Source: Mariannaea sp. PMI_226
Taxonomy: Eukaryota > Ascomycota > Sordariomycetes > Hypocreales > Nectriaceae
Assembly: GCA_024336345.1 (NCBI GenBank)
Contig: JANFOG010000001.1
Location: 5,394,001-5,458,000 of the forward strand
DNA length: 64,000 nt
Direction: 5' to 3'
Part shown: piece after piece, positions 22,867 to 33,284 of the stretch
Numbering within the stretch: the first letter of the stretch is position 1
How the letters are laid out: every line of letters starts with the position of its first letter
Notes under the pieces: generated by a model
The model's input: only the letters and a program-made list of their open reading frames with translations
Told to the model about the DNA's origin: nothing
The model's database searches: none
Made by a program: the position numbers and the translations under genes

Positions 22867-23948
22867 CTTGGCTGAGATCAACGAAGTGATGGGCACGATT
22901 TATCCGCTCGGAAAAAGGACAATGATTGAATGAGTATATCTATGAGAAACCGGTTTTATGGTGACATTTATACGTTTATTAATTTCGCGTCATGCGGATG
23001 AAAGTCGCCGCGGCGACTAGGTTCCTCACGCGCGGTGAATGTTACAATGTGTACTTCAGACCTTTGAAGACTACGCAGTCCCAATGGCAGAGGCTTCCAC
23101 ACACCCAAAAAAAAAAAAAAAAAAAAACACGGAGGCTTCTTTGGTGCAAAGATGTTTAGCCAGTCCAGGTTGAGGTGAGATGTTGGCCAAGGGCCAGCTT
23201 GGTGCGACATTCAGCCATTTCTTACGATCTTAAACTGCTCTCAAACTCCGCCCTAGAGTTGGCTGTCGCCGTCGTCAGCCAAACGGAAACTTTGCGCTTT
23301 GGCCGACATGTTAGCCAACCCGTGCCTGTAGTCGACCGAGAAGTTGAAGAAGTCGCGCAAGCCGGCATAGGTTGGGTTTTGTTGGAATCTCGGTCAGATC
23401 TTTTCAGCTGACCACTGTTCATGGCCTTGGTCTCGGTCTATGGGTATACAAGCAATGCAATTCTAGCCAGGGAGAGTTCGGCATGTCTGAATATAATACA
23501 ATCCAGGCTGCTAGACTAGGATTTATACCAGTTTTTCTTGTTGGGCGGGCGTCTTGACTGTTGACAGTTTTATAGTCCACTAGCCAGTGTTCAGACACAA
23601 TTACTTGAATGAAACTGTGATCGGCTTTCCTTCGTACGCCCATACAGCTCAAGCTCAGTCAGACACGCAGGGCCTAGAGTCAGCTGGCTGGTCTCACTCC
23701 ATTCTGATCTGTAATTCCCACCTCAATCCCGGCCCCACCACCGCGGCGACTTTTCACGGCGACGGACACAAAAGTTTCCGCCCTGTCTCCGCGCTTGAAT
23801 CGAGCGCCACGGCCATGCACACGCACACGCCACACAGCACACAGGTGATGCTCCCCAGAATCTCAGTCGACCTTGAGGACCTTGATGGCCACATGATCCC
23901 GTCTCGAAACCAGTCAAGCAAAGCCCAACGCCCGCTCTCCTAGCGACA
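22867..23948. other. Intergenic with a 21-A homopolymer
   Basis: About 1.1 kb between divergent genes (CDF, AflR-like). It contains a run of 21 A at 23107-23127. A 118-codon plus-strand frame at 23587-23943 ends just before the AflR-like start; it has no recognisable domain and is more likely promoter or leader sequence. Confidence 0.45.
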
Positions 23949-25127
23949 ATGGAACCCCGGAGTATAAGCGATAAGGCCCATCGCGCCTGTGACCCCTGCA
24001 GTATTGGTTCCGCCCTGCAGTCCCGATGAAAGTGCCGACACTGACCGCGCTTAACAGGGAAACGAAAAGTGAGGTGTTCACGTCACACTCCACTGTGTGA
24101 GCGATGCTCCTACTTTGTCTTGAACTGCGAATATTCTCCCATGAGGACCATGGGCCGGCCCCGGCGTCGTCAATCGACACAGCCGCTCCAGGAGAATGCT
24201 GTAGACTCGAATTCAATGTCGATGACGATGGACTTCATCGACGTCAACTGCTTTCCCGAGATGATGGGCCAGTTCCTAGATGACTTTAATGCACCGCTGC
24301 CGCCCTTCAACACGGCATTTACAAGCCCGCAGGGCCAAGAATCGCTGGCGCCTCAGCTAAATGTCAACGGCAAACGTAATGAGGCTACGCAAGATCACCA
24401 CTGCACTCCGTGTCTGCGGCATCACGGATCTGCTACAAATAGAGACAAACCCGCGGGTACTGTAACAACTCCTGCTCAAAATACAGACGGCGTAGCTACC
24501 CCGGGGCGCTTTTCCAAAAAGTGTTCCTGCGCCGAGCTGGTAAACCAGCACTTCTCCCTAATAGAAAACTCCCTCGAGACGTTCCAGGCGCTCAAGGTTC
24601 TGAAGCAGTCTATGGAGTCCGCGAGGAGGCTCCTAGAGTGCAAAGTCTGCTTCGAGTCCGTCAAGAGTCCCCGCACGTCAAGGAACGTCTACCTCCTGGG
24701 CTCACTGCTCTCTAGCATCGGATCTTCGTACGGGGACTTTTTCTACCACCAGAAGCAACGCGCTGCCAGCGGCGAGCCCATCAGTCTAGTGGTCGGCCAG
24801 CCGCCGGATGAGCACAACACAGTCGAGCTTGCGGTCGATGGCCAGAGCTACATGGATTTTCTAAAGGCAAGCCTGAGGCTAGAGCTTGACCGCCTCTTTG
24901 GGTTGAGCAACGGGCTCGCGGAGAGGCAGAGCCAGCTGCACACCGAGGGCCACGAGAAGTGCGAGACGGGGACGAGCTGCAGCAATACAGAGAGTCTGCC
25001 AGCTGATAAGCACCCATCCGAGGTGTGCCCCAAGGAGGTGGACATGACGCAGGCGTGTGCGTGTTTCCGGACGGTGGACCAGGTGCGGGCGGCAATCGAG
25101 GAGGCGCAAAAGATCATATTGGCGTAG
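23949..25127 (+). CDS. AflR-like Zn2Cys6 transcription factor
   Basis: Two exons, 23949-24000 and 24058-25127, give 373 residues. The intron falls inside the zinc cluster after Cys17, and splicing rebuilds CDPCRKRKVRC with Cys 14, 17, 24, 31, 34 and 41 (C-x2-C-x6-C-x6-C-x2-C-x6-C). The C-terminal half has the AflR-type pattern ([39 protein letters not shown]). Members of this group regulate polyketide and other specialised-metabolism clusters in Aspergillus and other fungi; the target here is unknown because no synthase gene lies in the window. GC content is higher than in neighbouring genes. Its neighbours are a CDF transporter and a short-chain dehydrogenase. Confidence 0.88.
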
Positions 25128-26702
25128 ATTGAGCATGCCATAACAGAACCGATGAGACCTTTCCCACAATTTTCATCCTTTGAAGTAGGACGAAACAGCT
25201 GCTAATCGAGAAAATCACCGCGGCTTCTTTCTCCGGGAGACTCAAGACTCCACCACCGCGGCAACATATGCGTGTTCCATAAGGCTGGAACCCGGTGAGC
25301 CCGTGCAAACATGGATGGGGATGGGAGTTTGCAATACATTGACTTGACAATAACACAACAGCCCATGGCTCGAACATTGCTTGCTATAGATTGGCTGTCC
25401 TGCTGCCCGGGTTCTTGGCGGATGAGTATGTTATCTAGCATTGTTTCTGAAGTTTGTGAGACCAACGGCTACAAGACGGCGGCGTGGAAACAAAGAGCGG
25501 GAAGCACAGCGGAGACTTTCAACCACTGTCAAAGTCTCCCCGGATCGTGTCATCTTGCGACCGCTGATCGTCTCAAAACAACCTAGGTTATTTAAAGATG
25601 CAGATTCTTTTTTTCACTCGGTTTCGCTCACACGTCACTCTGAGACACAGCGCCCTTGCGCCCCCAACACCTCGTCTCACTTTCTCCTGCACTTACTTCC
25701 TCCGACACTTACTCAATCGTGGCTACATCTTGGTGCAAAATCTGCTAAGGCCTCGATGACCAAAAGCATAGTGGACATGAACATAGAAGCTGCTGCGGCG
25801 ATAACCATGAACATAACAAATCTCACAACCTCGGCGACCATGACAACGAGCATGGAGGATACTGCAGCACTCTCACTCCGATGCCTCCAACATCATGTCT
25901 GATGCTAAGAACTATGGCGAAGGGCATCATGTGGCCTCCACACAGCCCAAATCTTGGCTGGATGATATTACTGAAGCTATAGACCGGATGTATAGCTAGT
26001 CAGATGACAAGGCTGTCATGACTGAATGGACTGACGGCTCTGACAGAGGCCCGGGTGATTTTATCTCGGGAGCCTCACCAATACGGCTTCCTTCTTTACG
26101 AAACAATGGGGGTTATCAATAGTGATGACCTTGAGATCATCACCACCACACGAGTTAGAGCCCGACTTATTTTAAATCATCAGATAAGGCAGTCTCATGA
26201 AAATTGAAACTGTGAAGCCGAAGAAGAAAGACAGGGAGCTAATTACGGTGGATTTGCCTATAATCGTATGCCGAACACTTGTTCAGATGAAAATGTTACG
26301 GAGGTAAACACATCAATTGAGGTGTGAACGTGTATGGCTCATGCCTGCCTTAGGAATGCATTGACCTCCTATCGTTCTTCGTAGGATATGTCTCAATAAC
26401 GCATTCGTTGGGAATGTTATATGAGGAGCAGGGATATAGGCAAAGTAAGTTTTCATATTGCCCAATTCATGGTCAAGGTTTTTCTCGGTGTGTGCGCACG
26501 TATTGACACTTCTACCCAGCCTCCCAGCGCTGGCTCAAGGTCGGCGTGGGAGCAGAATGCGCTTCTAGTAATAGACTTGATTGTCAGTGGCGGTTATAAA
26601 AGACGCTTTAATTATCTATTCCATGGGCATATATTACAATGAGACAAAACACGCCATCTTGTTCCCTTATTGTGGATACGCGTTAAATGCAGATAAGATA
26701 CA
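25128..26702. other. Intergenic with possible gene remnant near 25.7-26.1 kb
   Basis: No intact gene. Between 25740 and 26130 all three plus frames alternate short protein-like pieces (for example SDAKNYGEGHHVASTQPKSW, then after a stop DDKAVMTEWTDGSDRGPG), suggesting a broken coding sequence. I could not identify its family. Confidence 0.35.
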
Positions 26703-27701
26703 TTATAAATAAGGCTGTAAAACATTCTGGGTGTGACTCCAGATCTTTTCCTGTGCTTCTCCTCGCAGTGTGGAAAGCGTCCTCCCATTTGGAGAAGAGC
26801 CGCACTTTGAACCAACCAAAAAGAGTCCATTGTCTGGTTTGTCATTTGAATTCAGGGCTTGACGGCCATGCCAAGGTATGCCACGACCCCCAAAAGCAGC
26901 ACTCGTGCATTGGTACAAATGTCGCTGGCCGGATTCCTCGTCACTGAAACTCAACATGTAGATAAGTGGATTAAGAATGAGTCTGACAACCCATGACATG
27001 GCCCAACTGGTGGCATCCAGACCCCTCCAAACGTTTCCCGTGTTTACCCATCCGGGAGTAGAATGAATAAATGTGATGTGGGAGTTATCGTTGGCTAGTT
27101 TTTCCAAAGCCATTGTATTCATGCCTGCGCTCAGTATATGAGCATTGACAGGGCCAAAGCTGCCCGGCTTCTTTAGATCCAAATCGGCCACATCAATGGC
27201 TGCGCTCTCCAATCCACCAGCTCCAACGCTGACGACTCGTGGGTTCTCTGCCTGGTTCAGAAGGGGAAGAAGCTCCAACGTGAATAGAATTCTGGTGTAA
27301 TATCTCAAACTTTGAGAAATCTCAACACCTTCGGTAGTCTCGGTGCGAGCTCCGAATGGTGCGTAGCCGGTAGTGAGGAAGAGCAGGTCAACATGGGCTT
27401 CTGCCCTTTTGATGGCCTCACACGCCCTTGCTGCCTCGGATAGTAGTGAAACCTCGCCCTCGGTCCAGATGATTTCGGCTTCTGGATTGATGGCACGCAT
27501 CTCCTGTATAAACACGTTGGTGGAGTCACGAGAGCTTTTGCGGCCGACGAGATAGATCCTGGCGCAGGCACCAGTCGAGACAAGAGCCTTGATAGTCAGT
27601 TGCCCGATTCCTGACGTGCCGCCAACAAAAACGGCAATGTGCGGAGCCGTGTCATTGCAGATGCGTGCATTGGAGGCCTTTATTTCCTTATAGGACACCA
27701 T
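26703..27701 (-). CDS. Short-chain dehydrogenase/reductase (SDR), atypical active site
   Basis: Intronless gene of 332 residues. The N-terminus carries a Rossmann nucleotide-binding motif GGTSGIG at residues 27-33 preceded by HIAVFV, then YLVGRK and a LLFLTTG segment matching the SDR NNAG position. The usual Tyr-x3-Lys is not seen: the corresponding helix reads ILSAGMNTMALEKLA. A set of fungal SDR-like proteins lacks the canonical Tyr in the same place, so this is probably a family trait rather than damage. Near 222 a hydrophobic segment (SWVVRLILNPLIYML) could be membrane-associated. An NAD(P)-dependent oxidoreductase role is likely but the substrate is unknown. Confidence 0.85.
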   Translation of the reverse strand: MVSYKEIKASNARICNDTAPHIAVFVGGTSGIGQLTIKALVSTGACARIYLVGRKSSRDSTNVFIQEMRAINPEAEIIWTEGEVSLLSEAARACEAIKRAEAHVDLLFLTTGYAPFGARTETTEGVEISQSLRYYTRILFTLELLPLLNQAENPRVVSVGAGGLESAAIDVADLDLKKPGSFGPVNAHILSAGMNTMALEKLANDNSHITFIHSTPGWVNTGNVWRGLDATSWAMSWVVRLILNPLIYMLSFSDEESGQRHLYQCTSAAFGGRGIPWHGRQALNSNDKPDNGLFLVGSKCGSSPNGRTLSTLRGEAQEKIWSHTQNVLQPYL

Positions 27702-28004
27702 TTCAAGCGGTCAAGTTTCTGTTGCGGTGTGCATTAATGCTGCAGGAACGAGCTGGACTGTGTCGCAAACGTAGCTGGAGTATTCTCGCCGAAGGAATTG
27801 TAGACGTACGAAGTGGATGGACCGACCTGCATGCGGGTTCGAAAGCCAAGTCACTGTATGCTTTGCGTGGGTGGATTCTCTTGAAGTAAGTGCATTAAGA
27901 AGGACAATTTTCATAAGGTGCTATGGTTGAGAATCAGCGTCACTTGTTTGTATACGGAGGCGTTGGCGGACTTTAACATAACTCAACTCCGCTCATTACC
28001 GTCC
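27702..28004. other. Intergenic upstream of the SDR gene
   Basis: Presumed SDR promoter and leader. Short frames only; no recognised element. Confidence 0.45.
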
Positions 28005-28101
28005 AAGTGCCGCCCCACCGCCAAGTCCGCCCTATCGCTAAGTCCGCCCTACCACCAAGTCTACCCTACCACCAAGTCTACCCTACCACCAAGTCTGCCC
28101 T
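28005..28101 (+). repeat. 17-bp tandem repeat, about five units
   Basis: Consecutive variants of the unit CCACCAAGTCTACCCTA. The two upstream units diverge (CCGCCCTA endings) and the last three are nearly identical. The region has no stable reading frame, so it looks like a non-coding minisatellite. Confidence 0.8.
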
Positions 28102-29241
28102 ACTCTAGTATAACTTGCGGAAACGGGGCCCGTTTCCACTTCTGCGCCAACCAGCTCTTTCAGAATCCTACATGGGTCCGTCCGCTGCAATGTGGTACTA
28201 CCTACGGCCTGGATGGGGCGTATCCACATCAACTCCAACCAGCGCTTCTACGGGCATATGAGTGAGCATCAACTCGCTAGCACAAATTCATCAAGCAGGC
28301 CAGCAAGGCAATACCCCCACCATCCCAGTCGATCTTGCCATCAGAATAGCAACAGAAAACAGAGTTAAAAGAAGATTTATCCAATTCATTTAAGAAATAT
28401 ATAGCTTAAGCAATTCCTGCCCTCTCAAGATTCGAAAATTAACTGGGGCTGACTTGTTTAACAAACAATAGGGGCAAGCACTAATAATAGGATTGCGTCA
28501 GGAAGTAGACAGCGGGATATATCCGCTGGCATTAAGTAACACTATTTCATCAAATACCCAACCCAATTAGGCCGGGAGCAGTCTACGCCTAGACAACCTG
28601 GTCTGCATTTTGTATAAGCAAAACATTCTAATTTGTCTAGTTTGCCAAGCTGCCAAGCAATTAGGTAAAGCAATAGAAGACATTTCCTTAAGATGCACAG
28701 AAGGAAAGCTGATCCTCTTTAGCATATCTTGTCGTTCTGCAAAGGATGGGTTTTCGATAACCTGATAAGGGTGAGACTTCCTGAACATAGGACCCCGGCC
28801 ATTCCTTGACTGAAGATATTAAATGGCTATAACTATAAGGAATGTGGCTTTAAGACAATCAACCGAATAGGTATGATCTGCCACTTTAATAAGTCTCCGC
28901 ATGTGGTTCTGAAGTCAGAAGAGCCGCGCTAGACGATAGCGTATTTGCAAACACTCTGTGGCGGCCGCGTTGCGCGGTATTGGATAGTTTCTGCCTGATT
29001 GTGTTTGTATTTATTTCCAACTAACTATTATGCGCTAGGCGCCAAGTGGCCTGCAGAGCGATGAATGTTGTGGATTATTATGCTTTGTAATTAAACTGTA
29101 TTTATCAATACAATAAAGCGGAAGCATATAATGTCCACACGGGAAGTTATGGCCGTTGATTTGGAAAACGCTAAAGCCAAGAATCATATCACCAGCTAAA
29201 AGGTCCTGCCTTTCAGTGAATTATTTGCGTACGAGAAACAA
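28102..29241. other. Intergenic, no supported gene
   Basis: AT-rich patches near 28340-28420 and 28990-29120. All frames are broken and no family was recognised. Confidence 0.45.
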
Positions 29242-30243
29242 TTGCCATCGACTCCAATGGACCCTCATGTGGAACTGCCAGCAAACGGCAGCAGTGCGAT
29301 TAAGAAACTGCTGCAGTTAAGCAAGTATCGCTATCCATATTCAACGTATGGATTCTTGACAATTCACCCAAATAGATTAACAGCACACTACGCCAAATCA
29401 GATCATACTGCAATTGCCGCCGGCAGCAGATTGCACACACGCTGTGGGATTGATGTGACGCTACAGTCGTTCTCGCGCGGCCGATTTTCCCGATACTGGA
29501 TTGTGTTAGATACAGCGGCCGAAGCGACGAAGATGGGAACCATGCCAGCCGCCGCCAGGGTAGAGAGTCATGGGATGACTCTGGATACGGCTCTCAATGG
29601 GACGACATGCTCTCGCATTACGGCCAAAAATTAGCCATAAACGAGGACAAGCGGCGGAGGACTAGCAAAGCCCCCGGAGGCGCGGACATCGATGACCCAT
29701 GGGTAACATGGACCGGCTGGGCCGAGCATTTTAGAGACCGAGATCTCGCGCAGATAACTTATTTGAGTAGAGGCCCGGTCTCGGAGTCGGTGTTTAAGCG
29801 ACTATGGGATACCGTCGAGAAGCAGCGGCAGCGGAGGTTCAGACGAATTATCGAGAGCTTTGAGAGAGTAATGGCATAGTGCACGAAACAGCTAACACTT
29901 ATGCCCCATAAGACTAAGCGGTGGCTGAACAGTATCGATCCGAAATCGCCCGTTGGGCAGCCATTCAAACTCAAAGATCACGAGAGCTCAATGGACAAGT
30001 ACAAGAAGTATGGGGCGCGATACATCTGTTACTGCTTCGGCGCGTGGGAGAGGGATCGGGAGACGGCAAAGGCTCTCATCTTTGTCCCTTCAGCCAGAAC
30101 TGGTACGAAACTCTTATGGCTGGACAGGCCTTGGGTATGGTCGAAGGCTTGAGGGGCCATGGTTGTGGCAGGTGCGGCAGCATCCGTTTAGGAACAATAA
30201 TGTCGGCCAGGGAGAGGTGACAGTCAACTGGGTCGGTGCCTAA
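29242..30243 (+). pseudogene. Relic of a fungal multicopy mobile-element-type gene
   Basis: Adjacent open pieces in different frames read as one broken protein: LQSFSRGRFSRYWIVLD near 29465-29510, DDPWVTWTGWAEHFRDRDLA near 29690-29750, RRFRRIIESFERVMA ending at a stop at 29877-29879, then KPFKLK-like and YKKYGARYICYCFGAWERD up to about 30060. The pattern resembles the N-terminal region of fungal repeated genes related to telomere-linked helicases or other C2H2-bearing mobile genes; this is recalled, not searched. Frameshifts and stops make it non-functional as read. Confidence 0.4.
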
Positions 30244-32087
30244 GTCACTGCAGGATTCGGACTAGTATTTTGAAGGACAACTGGGTCTTTTCTTCTTTTT
30301 CTCAATTTTGCCTAGGCTTGTATATAGGACCGATATATAGTTACCAGACAGGTCAATGAGGCGGGCGTTGTGTGACTCTTCTACACAGCACTACTGACAT
30401 GATTAACAAAATACATGATAATACAAGCCATTTGATCTATCGAACAACTTCAGTTTGATGCCTCAAGTAGCGTCCATAGCCCGTGATAGGCCATGATTTC
30501 TGCCTCTGGTGATCCCATAGCCCGGGGCCTATGGTCTGCGGTTTCACAAAAAGGCAATTGACCGATGCAGCGTAGTATCTAAGCTAGCCTTTGAGAGGAA
30601 GATGCGTGGAAGCATCATTTGATTTAGGAACAAGCCGGGTAATCCACCCCCTTGTCAGTCTTCAACGACCCTGGCCCACAACTTTATATATTGCGTTGAT
30701 TTGCACCGCGCTACTATGAGGGGCGCATCCATCAACTACAGTACAGTACGTAGTTAATCAAGCAGGCTACAGACCGACTTTGTCTCCTCCCCGGATATTA
30801 GGGCGGCTCTTTCAGCGGTTTCAGAATTCATGCTGAGTCAGTTTAAGTCAGCCGTCCCATCCATGACGAAAATCTTGTGGCGGGGCCTCACGTTTCCGGC
30901 CAAACCTGGCAGCTGCATACAATTTAAATCGGACCCATGGCAGGACGTTCTTTGTCCTGGGATACAATGTGACCTCCCTAACCCCTTCTAAGTAAGGATC
31001 GAGCGCCTACTGACCACAAATATGCCTCCCGATTGCATGGTGCTCCACTGGCCTGGCAAGACACGGTGCTGGTCATGGCTTAGATGCTGACATGAAGCTT
31101 GGCGTGGGTCTTACCCAGAATGTTTTTCATGGCGGGTACGTGTACCCGTATCAGAACCACAAGCTCTGTCGCGCTGGCAAGTTATACCCGTCCGACCAAT
31201 CGTAGAAGCGGAGTTAAAACAATAGATATCCTAGACACTCTAAACTAGAATAGTTGTACCGGACACCTCGGCTGCGGACCAGTTCCTGGCATTTGCTTTC
31301 TGCAATGTTCGTCAACCATGATAGCACCTAGATGCGGGCTTTTGTGGGGTTGATAATCACACTATTGGACGCAAACTTGGACAATACACCCATTAGTCTG
31401 TCAATGTCTCGGTGCCTTTATTTGGCCGCAGTTTGGACGCTTCGGAGGGTAAAACGGCACTACAAGTAAGTCGTATCTTTATTAGCACAGGAGATGAGTT
31501 CTAACCAGTAACATAGAAGCGGGCATGCTTCCCAAACTGCCTAAAATATACCTCTGTATATATTCACAGAATGCGGGATGCAGGCTGGAACATCCCAGCA
31601 ACCTCTGGAGACACTTCCTTCTTTACGCCTTTTCCTTTTGAAACTGACTTCTATCCACTAAGCTGCCAGTTAAGATTGAATTGCAAGGATGACAATAGCT
31701 CAAGAGCGTTGATATATTATGATTAGAAGGTAAGGCCATGCACCTTGACGGCCTAGGATAGATACCAAATTTTTATCCACGTTTCCCGTTGACCAATTGA
31801 ATGAATTAGTAAATGGCCCGCATCACCCGGAAATAAGATTCTGTAAAGATCTGCAATAAAATTAAAGCTAAAGAGGATGGCGATGGCTAGATTGCCAAGT
31901 ACTCAATGATTGTCGCAGATGTAGCCAGCCGAACACTGGATAACAGGGACCTTGCACCAGTTCTGGGATGCACTCAACTAACTTAGCATAGGGAAAAGAA
32001 CTATATAGAACGAGCGGTAATATCTAACTTATTGCAGGCGGTTGATACGAGAGTCCACATACATGTGTGTAAAAGCTTATTGATGCT
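30244..32087. other. Intergenic, no supported gene
   Basis: About 1.8 kb without a usable open frame of any length. Short palindromes and AT patches only. No RNA gene was recognised. Confidence 0.5.
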
Positions 32088-33284
32088 TTATGCAAACATG
32101 TCCAACTGAGTATACTTGCTCCCACAGTGAAGACCCTCGCCTAGTAGGCCTATAGCATGGGCAATATGGGCCTCAACACAGCCAGGTGTTTGAAGAATAT
32201 TCCTCCAAGAACCATGATACTCACTGTTTGTCCCGTCTTCAAACTTGTATGCCGAATCACTTACATATCCCCATTGGCTCGGACCAACGTTGCAGCTTTT
32301 GACGTTATCAAAAACTGACCGACCGTTACTGCCGTCATCCCATTCACTTACGAATATATCGTAACCCATCCAAAGTACATGATAATTTGAGCGGCAAGCG
32401 ATTTGACGATGACCAAGGTGTTTTGTCGTGTCAGTAGTTAAATCAGGATGGCTACTGCCCTGAGCATTTAAGTCCCGGATGCCCAGACTATAAAGCTCGT
32501 CGTTATCAGGGATTTGATAATATCCACTATCAAAAAACCGATTGGCACCATCATTGCTATCAGTGAACTTCTGCTCGATAATCTGTTCAGTAATTTCATA
32601 GCAGTGGGCGCCACTCTTCGAAGCGTGGAAGTATATCTCCTTGCCAGCGGACAGCTTAGCCGCAATCTCACAGCCTGGCTGAGGGTCTCCAGCATTGATT
32701 ATTTGCGAAGCAAGTAGTTCATTGGGGATGGAATCCCCCCTAACCTTGCCACAGGTGCCCATGCACACCTGATCACGCATACGGTAAAGGATCTCCTTTA
32801 CAGTTTGATGCCCATCTGTTAGCCTGAAAGTTGGTGGGAAGTTCTTGCCAACACGTTTCCCGGAGTCCAAAGGGCTCCACCCAGAAGGTAGAGGCAGCGT
32901 GGCGCTGGTAGAAACCGTCGTTGAAAGTAGTGTGGAAGCTATCGTGGAAGGTGACTCGAGAGTTGCTGGAATTGTAGGATCTGGGGTAAACTCGCTTGTC
33001 GGAGTCTGGACAGGGGTGACAGGTGTGACAAAGGGAGTTTGGTGACCATGATGACGCCTCTGGACTAAGACTAAAAGTTCTGGAGATGATGCTCGTTCAT
33101 CAGTCCTACATCAAGACGACAATTAGCGGCCAAGTCGAAATTCGTAAACGCAAGAGCAGTCCTGCCTACTAAGTCAAAGAACTTACGTTAACTCGCGTCT
33201 TCTGAAAGGGGAATCTCGCCTAGGTAAAGCCCCAACAAAAGCCCAGAAAATAGAGAGATGGAGGAGAGCCGAAAAGCTACGCAT
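32088..33284 (-). CDS. Predicted secreted protein of unknown function
   Basis: Two exons, 33284-33187 and 33105-32088, give 371 residues (intron GTAAGT..GATGTAG). The N-terminus, MRSFSALLHLSIFWAFVGAL followed by PRRDSPFRRRE, has the form of a signal peptide and then a dibasic-rich segment that could be cleaved by a Kex2-like protease. Residues about 50-115 are rich in Thr, Ser and Pro (FVTPVTPVQTPTSEFTPDPT, STIASTLLSTTVSTSATLPL) and likely O-glycosylated. The rest is a globular domain with about ten cysteines (VCMGTCGKVRGD, GCEIAAKL, QIACRSNYHVLWMGYDIFVSEWDDG region, GCVEAHIAHAIG). I do not recognise the fold. A cell-wall or extracellular role, possibly effector-like, is inference. Confidence 0.72.

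Noticed and set aside
23107..23127. A21 tract as a retroposon tail
   Set aside because: No target duplication or element-like sequence next to it; an isolated homopolymer is sufficient explanation.
23587..23943. 118-codon frame just upstream of the AflR-like gene
   Set aside because: No recognisable domain, low-complexity His/Thr/Ser content, and it ends directly before the factor's start; more likely leader or promoter DNA.
24781..25169. Several minus-strand frames under the AflR-like gene
   Set aside because: They are antisense shadows of GC-rich coding DNA with no domain.
25740..25960. His-rich frame suggesting a copper transporter (CTR)
   Set aside because: The His-rich piece is short, has no membrane helices or Met motifs after it, and stops occur immediately; kept only as a possible remnant.
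27830..27850. GGGTTCGAAAG resembling a tRNA T-loop
   Set aside because: No acceptor stem, anticodon arm or D-loop could be folded around it.
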